Part shown: piece after piece, positions 8,286 through 16,402 of the stretch
Layout: each line of letters begins with the position of its first letter
How positions within the stretch are numbered: the stretch's first letter is position 1
Assembly (NCBI GenBank): GCA_025450915.1
Contig: JANWLH010000119.1
Span: 1 to 33,740, forward strand
Length of the DNA: 33,740 nucleotides
Direction: 5' to 3'
DNA from: Candidatus Limnocylindrales bacterium
GTDB taxonomy: Bacteria > Chloroflexota > Limnocylindria > Limnocylindrales > CSP1-4
The notes under the pieces: generated by a model
Databases searched by the model: none
The model's input: only the letters and a program-made list of their open reading frames with translations
What the model was told of the DNA's origin: nothing
Translations under genes and position numbers: made by a program

Positions 8286-9947
8286 CTACGCCGAGGCGGC
8301 CAGCCAGTCCCGGACGACGCGGTCGAGGGTCGTGAGCGGCAGGCTGCCCGATCCGAGGACGGTGTCGTGGAATGCCTTGATCTCGAATCGCTCGCCAAGC
8401 GCCGCCTCGGCATCCGCCCGGATCCGCTGGATCTCGAGCCGGCCGAGCATGTAGCTCAGGGCCTGGCCGGGCGTCACGATGTAGCGATCGATCTCGGCAC
8501 TCACGTGGCTCTCGCGCATCGGCGAGTTGTCGAGCATGTAGTCGATCGCCTGGCGGCGGCTCCAGCCGAGGGCATGGAGGCCGGTGTCGACAACCAGCCG
8601 GCAGGCGCGCATCGAATCGGCCGACAGCATGCCCATCCGGTCGAGCGGTGTCGTGTACAGGCCCATCTCGTCGGCGAGTCGCTCGGCGTACAGGCCCCAG
8701 CCCTCACCGAAGGCCGAGATGAACGCCCGCTTGCGGAACTCCGGGATCGTCGTGAGCTCACCGGCGATGGCGAGCTGGAGGTGGTGGCCGGGGATGCCCT
8801 CGTGGTAGGCGGTCGCCTCGATCTGGAAGCGGCCCCAGCCGGTCGGCTCGCTCGTGTTCATGAAGAACGTCCCGCCGCGGCTGCCGTCGAGCGCCGGCGA
8901 GAAGTAGTACGCGACCGCCCCGCTCGTCGCCGCCTCGACATCGCAGTCCGCCTGGGGCAGGATCCCGAACCAGCCGGTCATCGCACCCTTGGCCTTGGCC
9001 AGCGCTGCCTTCGCCGCGGCGACGACGTCGGCGCCATTCGTGTGGTGGAGCGCCGGGTCCGAGCGCAGCGACTCGAAGATCTGGTCGAGGTCCGCCGAGC
9101 CCGTCACCTGCGGTCCGAGGGCGCGATACTCCGCGGCGAGCGATTCGACCTGGGCAAGGCCGATCTCGTGGATCTGCTCGGCCGGCAGGGCCAGGGTCGT
9201 GTACAGCCGGATCGCCCGATCGTAGGCTTCGGCGCCGTCGGCCAGGTACGTCAGGCCGGCGCGCTCGTCCGGGCGGGCCTTCGGACGGACCTCGTCGCGG
9301 ATCACGTCGCGGTAGCGCTGGACTGCGGGCCGGACATCGGACTCGATGACCGCAGCGAGCCGATCCCGGCGGGCTGCGGCGTCCTTCACGTGCGGGGGGA
9401 GGGACACGTCGAGCAGCGGGTCCCGGGCGAGCGGCGTGGCCAGCCAGTCGTCGAGCTGGACGATCGTCTGGTCGACGGCGAACATCGCCGGCGTCCTCTC
9501 CGCGGCGACTCCTTCGCGCAGGCGACCGGCGAGCTCGTCGAACGCCCGCCCGACACCGCTCAGCTTGGCCGGCAGGGCGTCGGCGACTTCGATCGTCGGG
9601 AACGACAGCTTCGGGAAGCGGACGGGCAGCATGGCCTGCTGGCCCGAGATCGGGTTGACCCCGAGCTCGGCCATCCGGGCCTCGGCCAGGTCGGCCCGGG
9701 CGGTCGCATCCCAGGCCATCATCTCGCGGCTGATCCGATCCTCGGGAGCGAGCCCGTCGGCGTCGATCAGGAGGGCCTCACGGGCAAAGCGCCGGTCCTC
9801 GGCGATCTCGGCGTCCTCGGCCGAGCGGCTGTACTCCTCGAAGCTCGCCGCGAAGCGGTAGTCGCCGTCCATGTGGGCCGACGTCGGGGCCACGCGGTGG
9901 CGGAAGTCGTAGTACTCGGCGGCCAGGGTGTTGACGGCGTCGCTCAT
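8286..9947 (-). CDS. DUF885 family protein, putative metallopeptidase/carboxypeptidase
   Basis: 553-aa DUF885 protein. Members are predicted zinc-dependent peptidases. The signature AYHEGIPGHHLQ gives an HExxPGH-like motif with H382, E383 and H388. The downstream family blocks are present (FISAFGEGWGLYAERLADEMGLY; MRACRLVVDTGLHALGWSRRQAIDYM; DRYIVTPGQALSYMLGRLEI). No signal peptide is seen, so it is probably cytoplasmic. The start at 9947 is set by a good AGGAGA ribosome-binding site five bases upstream and by alignment to the fold (MSDAVNTLAAEYYDFR). The open frame extends 300 bp further upstream through non-conserved sequence, which I rejected. Confidence 0.88.
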   Translation of the reverse strand: MSDAVNTLAAEYYDFRHRVAPTSAHMDGDYRFAASFEEYSRSAEDAEIAEDRRFAREALLIDADGLAPEDRISREMMAWDATARADLAEARMAELGVNPISGQQAMLPVRFPKLSFPTIEVADALPAKLSGVGRAFDELAGRLREGVAAERTPAMFAVDQTIVQLDDWLATPLARDPLLDVSLPPHVKDAAARRDRLAAVIESDVRPAVQRYRDVIRDEVRPKARPDERAGLTYLADGAEAYDRAIRLYTTLALPAEQIHEIGLAQVESLAAEYRALGPQVTGSADLDQIFESLRSDPALHHTNGADVVAAAKAALAKAKGAMTGWFGILPQADCDVEAATSGAVAYYFSPALDGSRGGTFFMNTSEPTGWGRFQIEATAYHEGIPGHHLQLAIAGELTTIPEFRKRAFISAFGEGWGLYAERLADEMGLYTTPLDRMGMLSADSMRACRLVVDTGLHALGWSRRQAIDYMLDNSPMRESHVSAEIDRYIVTPGQALSYMLGRLEIQRIRADAEAALGERFEIKAFHDTVLGSGSLPLTTLDRVVRDWLAASA

Positions 9948-10290
9948 CGGGTCTCCTGGCAGGGCTGGTTCGTGGACTCGCATCGTAGCCCGACCTTGGA
10001 TTTCGCCAGGTCCAGGGCCCTGGGGCCGGGTTCTGGACCTTGAGCGCACTCGTCTCACCCAGAACGTCAAAGAGCCCTTTTGGATCGGGGCGCTGGTTGG
10101 ACATGCATGAACATACGCGCCGGCGCTGCTGGCAGCCGTTTGAGGTTGTATGCCGATGCGCGATTCGTGACGAAAGATCCACCCGTCGGCCCGGGTCCGG
10201 CGCTCGGGCCGGCGGAACGTGGCGTTTGTCTCACCAGGAACGACATTCGCCACCAGGGGGTCCCGCCGCCAGCGCCAGGCACTCAGCAGG
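9948..10290. other. Intergenic region between divergent DUF885 and pirin genes, with a degenerate direct repeat
   Basis: Most of a 410-bp gap with no gene that I can support. It contains two similar 18-mers in the same orientation, GTCTCACCCAGAACGTCA (10052-10069) and GTCTCACCAGGAACGACA (10228-10245), 15 of 18 identical. The second continues as TTCGCC and resembles one arm of the inverted repeat near 29.23 kb and the repeats at 27.53 and 27.60 kb. The function is unknown; this may be debris of a dispersed repeat family. Confidence 0.5.
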
Positions 10291-10293
10291 TAC

Positions 10294-10326
10294 TAGTTGT
10301 GCGTGCAACTACCAGTGTGCTACAGT
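10294..10326 (+). promoter_or_regulatory. Pirin promoter with MarR-type palindromic operator
   Basis: TTGTGC (10297-10302) and TACAGT (10321-10326), separated by 18 bp, form a plausible sigma-70-type promoter. The -35 is embedded in TAGTTGTGCGTGCAACTA (10294-10311), a perfect 6+6 bp inverted repeat with a 6-bp spacer. The TAGTTG/CAACTA form resembles operators of MarR-family repressors. Transcription would begin near 10333, leaving a short leader with an AGGA ribosome-binding site. Confidence 0.6.
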
Positions 10327-10358
10327 CCCGGCAAGACCCAAGAAGTCAGGAACAGCCC

Positions 10359-11363
10359 ATGCCAGCCGTCGTCGTCGAAGACATCACCGTCCTGCCGCGA
10401 ATCCCGGAACCGGATCCGATCGTGGCCCGCCAGCGCGCGGTCAAGAGCATCACCAACGCCCCGCGCGGCTATGAAGGGGAGGGCTTCCCGGTTCGACGAG
10501 CCTTCGCCGGGGTGGACCTGGCGGATCTCGACCCGTTCGTCCACTTCGACCAGATGGGCGAGGTTGAATATGCCCCCGGCGAGCCCAAGGGGACGCCCTG
10601 GCACCCGCATCGCGGCTTCGAGACCGTGACGTACATGATCGACGGCACGTTCGAGCACAGCGATTCGAACGGCGGCGGCGGCGTGATCACGAACGGCGAC
10701 ACCCAGTGGATGACCGCCGGCGCCGGGATCCTGCACATCGAGAAGCCACCGGAGGCGCTCGTTGCGAGCGGCGGCCTGTTCCACGGCTTCCAGCTGTGGG
10801 TCAACCTGCCGGCCGCCCAGAAATGGTCGGCGCCGCGCTACCAGGACCTGCGGGCGGCGGAAGTCGCGCTCGTCTCCTCGAGCGACGGCGGCGTCCTCGT
10901 CCGGGTGATCGCCGGTGACGTCGCCGGCCATGCTGGCCCGGGTTCGACATACACCCCGATGACCCTCGTCCACGCCACGCTCAGCCCGGGAGCCAGGCTG
11001 TCGTTGCCCTGGCGGGCCGACTACAACGCCCTCGTGTACGTCCTCGCCGGTTACGGCAGCGTCGGCGCCGAGGCTCGCCCGATCCAGACCGGCCAGCTGG
11101 CTGTCTTCGGCCCGGGCAATACCGTCACCGTCGCGGCGTCGATGCAGCAGGACAGCCGCAGCCCGCATCTCGATGTCATCGTTCTCGGCGGCCGGCCGAT
11201 CCGCGAGCCCGTGGCCTGGATGGGACCGTTCGTCATGAACACCCGCGAAGAGGTGATCCAGGCGATGGCCGACTACCAGGCCGGCCGGCTCGGGCAGATC
11301 CCGGCGATCCACAACGCTCCGACCACGATGATCGAATCGGCGAGGCCCGTCGACCCGGCCTGA
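10359..11363 (+). CDS. Pirin family protein
   Basis: 334-aa bicupin of the pirin family, a non-haem iron protein acting as quercetinase or redox-sensitive regulator in different organisms. The iron ligands of human pirin (H56, H58, H101, E103) have direct counterparts: H82-P-H84 in WHPHRGFETVTYM and H126-I-E128 in GAGILHIEKP. The N-terminal cupin (FDQMGEVEYAPGEPKG) and C-terminal cupin (LSLPWRADYNALVYVLAGYG) are complete, as is the C-terminal PFVMNTREEVIQAMADYQAGRLG. The ATG at 10359 is preceded by AGGA. The gene stands alone between a repeat-bearing gap and a secreted protein, with its own palindrome-containing promoter. This suggests control by a MarR-type repressor encoded outside the window. 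Confidence 0.92.
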   Translation: MPAVVVEDITVLPRIPEPDPIVARQRAVKSITNAPRGYEGEGFPVRRAFAGVDLADLDPFVHFDQMGEVEYAPGEPKGTPWHPHRGFETVTYMIDGTFEHSDSNGGGGVITNGDTQWMTAGAGILHIEKPPEALVASGGLFHGFQLWVNLPAAQKWSAPRYQDLRAAEVALVSSSDGGVLVRVIAGDVAGHAGPGSTYTPMTLVHATLSPGARLSLPWRADYNALVYVLAGYGSVGAEARPIQTGQLAVFGPGNTVTVAASMQQDSRSPHLDVIVLGGRPIREPVAWMGPFVMNTREEVIQAMADYQAGRLGQIPAIHNAPTTMIESARPVDPA

Positions 11364-11523
11364 GGGCCTTCCGGATCATCTCGCCGGGGGCGTGAATCGC
11401 CTGTCCGGAGCGAATCCAGGCGGCAGATGGCTCGCTCGACCGGGACTACCGTCGGGGTTCCAGGCGGCCGTTGGACGATCAGGCTGGGGCTCACAGCCCA
11501 CGATCGTCACTCCCGGAGATTCG

Positions 11524-12600
11524 ATGCCCGTTGCTTCTGCGCGCCGCGTCATGGCCGCCACGGCCCTGACCACGACCCTCGTCCTTGCAGGCCTCGCCGG
11601 GCCGGTGTTCGCTGACTATCCGGTCGTGCCGGCCTTCCTGAGCATGTGCCCTGGCGCGACGGCTACCGGGTCGTTCCCGATCGAGGCTCGGCGCGCGGAC
11701 CTCAACCCTCCGAACTTCCAGAACGGCGAAACGGTCACCTTCACCGTGTCGGGCAGCCCGAGCGTCAATGTCGGCAGTGGCACGGCGACGATCACGGATG
11801 GCAATCTGACCCTGCCGGCCGACTGGACCTCGAACCCGTTCGGTGTCTACGCGCCCGACAAGGGCGCGATGACGATCTCGTACACGGCGCCCTCGGACGC
11901 AACGTCGAGCACGTTCGTGTTCATGGAGGTGTACCTGAACGCCAGTGGCAACATGGGCTACGACAGCTTCAGCGAGCCCGAGTTCGTCGACGTGTTCATC
12001 GAGGACTGTGCTCCGCCCCCGACGCCGACTCCGACTCCTTCGCCTTCGCCTTCGCCGAGCCCGTCACCAACCCCATCGGCAAGTCCATCGGCAACCCCAT
12101 CGGCAAGTCCCAGCGCAGCTCCCTCGGCCAGCCCGTCGACGAGTCCTTCGAGCGCTCCGTCGAGCAGCCCCGTCACGATCGACGTCAGCGACTCGACAAC
12201 GGTCGTCGGCCAGAAGGTCACCGTCAGCGGGCACGGCGCAAAGGCCGGCTCGACGGTCGACCTGTGGCTGCACTCGGCTCCCGTTCACATCGGTTCTGCG
12301 GTGGCCGCGGGGGATGGGACGTACTCCGCCCTGGTGACCATCCCGGCTGGCACCGCCGCCGGTGCCCACACGATCACGGCCACCGGAACGGATCCCTCGG
12401 ACGAGGCGTTCTCGGTTGGTTCGGCGATCACCGTCTCGGACGCGACGCCACCGGCCACGTCGGCGATCGCCGACCAGTCGCCGAACGACGGCAGCGCGCC
12501 CATGGTCGTCCTCCTGGCGATCCTCAGCCTGGCCGCGGCATCGGGCCTGGCGATCTCCGTCGCGATGGACCGCCGCCGGCGCAAGGTTTCGATCCGGTAG
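11524..12600 (+). CDS. Secreted, membrane-anchored Pro/Ser-rich protein with Ig-like domain
   Basis: 358 aa, not recognised as a named family. A signal peptide (RR then a hydrophobic stretch ending GPVFA, cleavage near residue 30) leads into a beta-rich domain (~31-160) with cysteines at CPGATAT and EDCAPPP. A low-complexity Pro/Thr/Ser/Ala linker spans residues ~164-216. An IPT/Ig-like domain follows (VTIDVSDSTTVVGQKVTVSGHGAKAGSTVDLWLHSAPVHIGS). The end is a transmembrane helix (MVVLLAILSLAAASGLAISVAM) with a basic DRRRRK tail and no LPXTG sorting motif. It is therefore probably an extracytoplasmic protein tethered by its C-terminus. A GGAG ribosome-binding site lies just upstream of ATG 11524. 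Its role may be adhesion or surface structure (inference). Confidence 0.75.
   Translation: MPVASARRVMAATALTTTLVLAGLAGPVFADYPVVPAFLSMCPGATATGSFPIEARRADLNPPNFQNGETVTFTVSGSPSVNVGSGTATITDGNLTLPADWTSNPFGVYAPDKGAMTISYTAPSDATSSTFVFMEVYLNASGNMGYDSFSEPEFVDVFIEDCAPPPTPTPTPSPSPSPSPSPTPSASPSATPSASPSAAPSASPSTSPSSAPSSSPVTIDVSDSTTVVGQKVTVSGHGAKAGSTVDLWLHSAPVHIGSAVAAGDGTYSALVTIPAGTAAGAHTITATGTDPSDEAFSVGSAITVSDATPPATSAIADQSPNDGSAPMVVLLAILSLAAASGLAISVAMDRRRRKVSIR
12013..12171 (+). repeat. In-gene Pro/Ser/Thr/Ala codon repeat
   Basis: Imperfect tandem copies, first of CCGACT/TCGCCT hexamers and then of 12-mers such as CCCATCGGCAAG and TCCATCGGCAAC, encode the PS/PT-rich linker of the secreted protein. Such tracts are prone to copy-number change. 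Confidence 0.8.
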
Positions 12601-12651
12601 TCGTCGGTCGCGCGCCCGGCCCGATTCGCGTGGGCGGATCAAGATGGACGC

Positions 12652-13128
12652 ATGAACCAGCTGATCGTCATCGCCTTCGATCACTTCGCCGACGCTCGCC
12701 AGGCGATGAAGTCCTTGCGTGAGCTCGAGCACGAGAAGCGGCTCCGCTTCGAGGACACCGCGATCGTCGAGCGTGATCCGGACGGGACCGCGCACGTCAC
12801 CAACGAGGTCAGCGGCACGACCGAGACCGCGGCCGTGGCCGGCGCGATCATCGGCGGACTCCTGATGTTCGTTTTCCCGCCGGCGGGGATCGCGATCGGC
12901 GCCGCGCTGGGCGCCGTGGTTGGCATGTCCTTCGACAACGGCGTGAGCGGCGAGTTCGTCGACGAGGTCAAGAAGACCCTTCGCCCGGGCCGCTCGGCGC
13001 TGTTCCTCGTCGTCAAGCGATCCGACGCCGATTCGCTGATGGCCGTGCTCCGGCCCTATTCCGGCGACCTGATCCAGACGACGCTCGACACGGACGGCGC
13101 CGACGCCCTGCGGCAGGCACTCGAGTAG
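12652..13128 (+). CDS. DUF1269 family protein
   Basis: 158-aa member of the DUF1269 group. The N-terminal ferredoxin-like half starts MNQLIVIAFDHFADARQAMKSL. A central Gly/Ala-rich hydrophobic hairpin follows (AAVAGAIIGGLLMFVFPPAGIAIGAALGAVVG), then FVDEVKKTLRPGRSALFLVVKR and a C-terminal ALRQALE. The glycine-zipper-like hairpin suggests membrane association. The biochemical role is unknown; members are often stress-induced in actinobacteria. A CAAGAT box six bases upstream of ATG 12652 matches the leaderless pattern, more weakly than elsewhere. Confidence 0.82.
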   Translation: MNQLIVIAFDHFADARQAMKSLRELEHEKRLRFEDTAIVERDPDGTAHVTNEVSGTTETAAVAGAIIGGLLMFVFPPAGIAIGAALGAVVGMSFDNGVSGEFVDEVKKTLRPGRSALFLVVKRSDADSLMAVLRPYSGDLIQTTLDTDGADALRQALE

Positions 13129-13206
13129 CCCGATCGTCCTTGGCGCGCCCTGTATCACAACGTGGTCGCCACGTTCCGGGACCGCGCCGCGATCCGCCGA
13201 TATCGC

Positions 13207-13254
13207 TTGACATGGGCCGCGACCACGCCCATTCTTACCTCGCATAACGAGGTA
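13207..13254 (+). promoter_or_regulatory. padR promoter and perfect palindromic operator
   Basis: A consensus TTGACA -35 (13207-13212) precedes an ATTCTT-like -10 at 13231-13236 and then TACCTCGCATAACGAGGTA (13236-13254), a perfect 7+7 bp inverted repeat with a 5-bp centre. The right arm contains the GAGG that serves as ribosome-binding site nine bases before the padR ATG. Repressor binding or RNA folding could therefore each block expression. Probably the autoregulatory PadR site. Confidence 0.7.
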
Positions 13255-13261
13255 GTGATCC

Positions 13262-13615
13262 ATGTTCGACCGGCAGCGGATCCAGGCGCAGCTCCTCAAG
13301 GGAACGCTGCCACTCCTGGTTCTCGCGACGCTCCGTGACGGCGAGCTCCACGGCTACGAGATCGCGCGGCGGATCCGCGCCCGGAGCGGGGGAGCGTTCA
13401 CGCTGAGCGAGGGTTCGCTCTACCCGGCCCTGCATCGCCTCGAAACCGACGGCGCCCTCGAAGCGGCGTGGCGAGCCGGCGAGGGCGGACCGCGCCGCCG
13501 CTACTACTGCCTGACCCGCGCCGGCCACGCCGCCCTCGAGCAGGCCGAGCGCGAGTGGTCGACGTTCGCGTCCGGCGTCTCGCAGGTGGCTCTTGGGAGC
13601 GATCACGGTGGCTGA
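13262..13615 (+). CDS. PadR family transcriptional regulator
   Basis: 117-aa PadR-type winged-helix repressor. The motifs are LLKGTLPLLVLATLRDGELHGYEIARRI, the recognition region FTLSEGSLYPALHRLETDGALEAAW, and the wing GGPRRRYYCLTRAGHAALEQ. The C-terminal helix is short, as in the minimal PadR-s1 type. PadR repressors bind small molecules or drugs and usually control the adjacent membrane-protein gene and themselves. The perfect palindrome immediately upstream is the likely operator. The gene overlaps the next one by 8 bp, so the repressor and the HAAS membrane protein are translationally coupled. Confidence 0.92.
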   Translation: MFDRQRIQAQLLKGTLPLLVLATLRDGELHGYEIARRIRARSGGAFTLSEGSLYPALHRLETDGALEAAWRAGEGGPRRRYYCLTRAGHAALEQAEREWSTFASGVSQVALGSDHGG

Positions 13616-14828
13616 CCCGATCGACAGCTACCTCGACGAGCTGGAACGAAGCCTGAATCTCCCCTCCGCCGAGCGGGCGGCGATTCGCGAGGAGATCGCG
13701 TCGCACCTCCACGACGAGCGCTCGAGCCTGATCACCGAGGGCCTCGAGCCCGCCGCGGCGGCCACCGAGGCCATCCGCCGCCAGGGTGATGCGCCGGCCC
13801 TGGGCCAGGCCCTCACCCAAGCCCGGCAGACACGCCGGGCGCTCCTCGTCGCGGCCGGCGCCGGGACATGGGCCGCGGCCGGGGCAGCCGTCCGAGCCTG
13901 GATCCTGGGCGTCGCCGCGGTCGTTGCGACCCTCCTGGCCATCGGACTTGCGGCTGCGATACTCACTCGCGGCGGGACCAGCGGTTCGTGGCTGATCGAG
14001 GACGCGGGCTGGTACAGCGCGGTGGGCGCCACGACGTTCCTGGTTGCCGCGTGGGCCGCCGGTCGCATGTTCGTGACCGTCGCGGCGCGGGAGTCGCACC
14101 GCCCGGCGGGCTGGATTCGCCCGTGGATCGCGCTGTTCGGGGGCATCGTTGTCGCCTGGCTGGCCCTGGTCTGGCTGCGCGTCCCGCAGAACCTCGCGAG
14201 CGTGCTCGTCCTCGGATCCGTGCCGGTCTGCTTCGCCCTGGCCGCATTGACGGGATCAGATCGGCCGATTCTGCGCACCAGGCTCGCCCGTCGAGCGGGC
14301 CTGGCCCTGTTCGCGACAATGGCCTTCGGACTGCCGATCCTCGCGTTCGCGGGGACGACCCCCGTCGCGACAAGCCTGTCGGCCGTCGGGAGCGGGCCCT
14401 ACGCGTCGATGCAGGCCATGCTCCACGCCCTGGGCTTCGACATGGCCGGCCGCCTGCTGGTCCAGGAGCCCGACTTCGGAGATGAGTCCTGGAGCGCTTC
14501 CAACGGGGTCGCCACCATAAGCGTCGGCAATGCGGGCGCGATCACCGCGCAATGGCATGACCTGCGAATCGAGGCGTGGCGCGCGCTTCTCGACACGGGC
14601 GGGCTCGATCGCTCGTCGCCCGATCCGATTGCGACGGCGCCAGTGTCTGTCACCGCAGGCGACGCGCTCGTCGGCTCGATCCGGGTGGATGGCGTCCGGG
14701 GCGTCTCGCAATTCATGATCGTGCTGACCGGGGTCGCGCCGGACGGCCAGCGTGACTTCCTCACGAGCCTGGGCGGGACGAACACGACCTTCAACGGCAG
14801 CGCGCTCGACTGGCTGAGGGCCCCCTGA
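13608..14828 (+). CDS. HAAS-domain (DUF1700-like) multi-pass membrane protein
   Basis: 406 aa. Residues 1-75 form the helical HAAS/permease-prefix domain that typically partners PadR regulators (DSYLDELERSL..ERAAIREEIASHLHDE, TEAIRRQGDAPALGQAL). About six transmembrane helices follow at ~78-95, 97-120, 140-158, 175-198, 203-223 and 235-255. A soluble C-terminal part (~260-406) lies probably outside the cytoplasm. A PadR/HAAS pair is a recurrent two-gene module thought to sense envelope or metabolite signals; what this one senses is unknown. The start is GTG 13608, overlapping the padR stop; a TTG 15 bp upstream is possible. Confidence 0.8.
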   Translation: MADPIDSYLDELERSLNLPSAERAAIREEIASHLHDERSSLITEGLEPAAAATEAIRRQGDAPALGQALTQARQTRRALLVAAGAGTWAAAGAAVRAWILGVAAVVATLLAIGLAAAILTRGGTSGSWLIEDAGWYSAVGATTFLVAAWAAGRMFVTVAARESHRPAGWIRPWIALFGGIVVAWLALVWLRVPQNLASVLVLGSVPVCFALAALTGSDRPILRTRLARRAGLALFATMAFGLPILAFAGTTPVATSLSAVGSGPYASMQAMLHALGFDMAGRLLVQEPDFGDESWSASNGVATISVGNAGAITAQWHDLRIEAWRALLDTGGLDRSSPDPIATAPVSVTAGDALVGSIRVDGVRGVSQFMIVLTGVAPDGQRDFLTSLGGTNTTFNGSALDWLRAP

Positions 14829-14897
14829 GCCAGGTGCGGTAGCCACTTCAAGCATATCGCCCACCGGGGGGCTTGCCGCAAGTCCCGGGTCGTGCCG

Positions 14898-14911
14898 TAG
14901 AGTCGCTGGCG
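14898..14911 (+). promoter_or_regulatory. -10 box TAGAGT for the FAD monooxygenase
   Basis: TAGAGT (14898-14903) lies eight bases before ATG 14912, with TTGCCG 19 bp upstream as a possible -35 and no Shine-Dalgarno. Leaderless or near-leaderless start. Confidence 0.5.
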
Positions 14912-16402
14912 ATGACCGAGCATGCTGTGGTGATCGTCGGGGGCGGTCCGACCGGGTTGATGCTGGCAGGCGAGCTGGCCCTGGCCGGTGTCGATGTCGC
15001 GATCGTCGAGCGGCGGATCAGCCCTGAGCTCGCCGGCCGGCGTGCTGGCGGCCTCCATGCACGGACGATCGAGGTGCTCGATCAGCGCGGGATTGCCGAT
15101 CGGTTCCTCTCGCAGGGCCAGGTGCTCCAGATCGTCGGCTTCAACATGGTCCGCCTGGACATCAGCGACGCTCCAACGCGCCACAACTACGGCCTCGCGC
15201 TGACCCAGAACCACTTCGAGCAGATCCTGGCCGGTTGGGTCGACGAGCTGGGGGTGCCGACCTATCGGGGCCGTGAGGTGACGGGGTTCACCCAGGGCGG
15301 CTCCGGCGTCGAGGTCGCGCTCTCCGACGGCCGGTCGCTCCGGGCGGAGTACCTCATCGGGTGTGACGGCGGCCGCAGCCTGATCCGCAAGGCGGCCGGC
15401 ATCGCGTTTCCGGGCTGGGATCCGTCGACGAGCTGGCTGATCGCCGAAGCCGAGATGACCGAGGAGCCCCCGTTGGGGTTCCGCCGCGATTCGGTGGGGG
15501 TCCACGCGATCGGCCGGCAGGGGACCCAGGGAAAGCTGGGCCTGGTGCTGGTCGAGCGGCAGGTCGGGGCGACCGACGAACCCACCCTGGGCGACGTCAG
15601 CGAGGCGCTGGTCGGCATCTACGGGACCGACTTCGGGATCCACAGCCCCACCTACGTCTCGCGCTTCAGCGATATGACCCGCCAGGCTGCGACGTACCGC
15701 GACCGGCGCGTCCTGCTCGCCGGCGACGCAGCCCACGTGCATCCGCCGATCGGTGGCCAGGGCCTCAACATCGGCGTCCAGGACGCGGTCAATCTCGGCT
15801 GGAAGCTGGCCCAGGTGGTCAAGCGGACTTCGCCCGAGGGCCTCCTCGACACGTACCACGCCGAGCGCCACCCAGTTGCCGCCCGGGTCCTGCGCACCAC
15901 GATGGCCCAGAGCGCCCTCCGCCGGACGGATGAGCAGACGACCGCCTTGGGCGAGATCGTCTCGGAGCTCGCCGCCATGGATGGCCCCCGCCGCCGGCTG
16001 GCCGGTGAGCTGTCCGGGCTGGATATCCAATACGACCTTGGCGACGGGCATCCACTGCTCGGGCGGCGGATGCCCGATCTCGATCTCGACACTGCGAACG
16101 GCCCGCTGCGGGTCTTCAGCCTGCTGCACGAAGCGCGGCCGGTGCTCCTCAACCTCGGAGACTCCGGCCTCTTCGACATCTCCGCGTGGGCCGGTCGTGT
16201 CCGCCTGGTGGAGGCCCGCTATGCCGGGCCGTGGGAGCTCCCGGTCATCGGACCCGTCGCTGCCCCGACGGCGATCCTCATCCGGCCGGATGGCCACGTC
16301 GCCTGGGTCGGCGACACCATGCAGTCCAGCCTGCTCGATGCCCTCACCACCTGGTTCGGACCTTCAGCTCAGCCGAGAGGGCCTGCCGATTCCCAGATGT
16401 GA
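14912..16402 (+). CDS. FAD-dependent aromatic/polyketide hydroxylase (flavin monooxygenase, group A)
   Basis: 496 aa. N-terminal Rossmann motif VIVGGGPTGLMLAGELALAG binds FAD. The DG motif is in IGCDGGRSLIRKAAG and the GD motif at D272 in LLAGDAAHVHPPIGGQGLNIG..VNLGWKLA. A C-terminal thioredoxin-like domain (~390-496; RPVLLNLGDSG..ILIRPDGHVAWVG) is shared with PgaE, RdmE and rifampicin monooxygenase-type enzymes. It would use NAD(P)H and O2 to hydroxylate an aromatic compound; the substrate cannot be read from the sequence. Detoxification of an aromatic antibiotic is one option. Its 3' end overlaps the convergent Gfo/Idh gene by 34 bp. Confidence 0.88.
   Translation: MTEHAVVIVGGGPTGLMLAGELALAGVDVAIVERRISPELAGRRAGGLHARTIEVLDQRGIADRFLSQGQVLQIVGFNMVRLDISDAPTRHNYGLALTQNHFEQILAGWVDELGVPTYRGREVTGFTQGGSGVEVALSDGRSLRAEYLIGCDGGRSLIRKAAGIAFPGWDPSTSWLIAEAEMTEEPPLGFRRDSVGVHAIGRQGTQGKLGLVLVERQVGATDEPTLGDVSEALVGIYGTDFGIHSPTYVSRFSDMTRQAATYRDRRVLLAGDAAHVHPPIGGQGLNIGVQDAVNLGWKLAQVVKRTSPEGLLDTYHAERHPVAARVLRTTMAQSALRRTDEQTTALGEIVSELAAMDGPRRRLAGELSGLDIQYDLGDGHPLLGRRMPDLDLDTANGPLRVFSLLHEARPVLLNLGDSGLFDISAWAGRVRLVEARYAGPWELPVIGPVAAPTAILIRPDGHVAWVGDTMQSSLLDALTTWFGPSAQPRGPADSQM

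Noticed and set aside
9948-10253. N-terminal extension of the DUF885 frame.
   Set aside because: The family fold starts at 9947, where AGGAGA gives a good ribosome-binding site; upstream residues are not protein-like and contain the direct repeats.
12013-12171. Tandem repeat considered as a CRISPR or minisatellite.
   Set aside because: It is in frame and encodes a Pro/Ser linker, without constant repeats or unique spacers.
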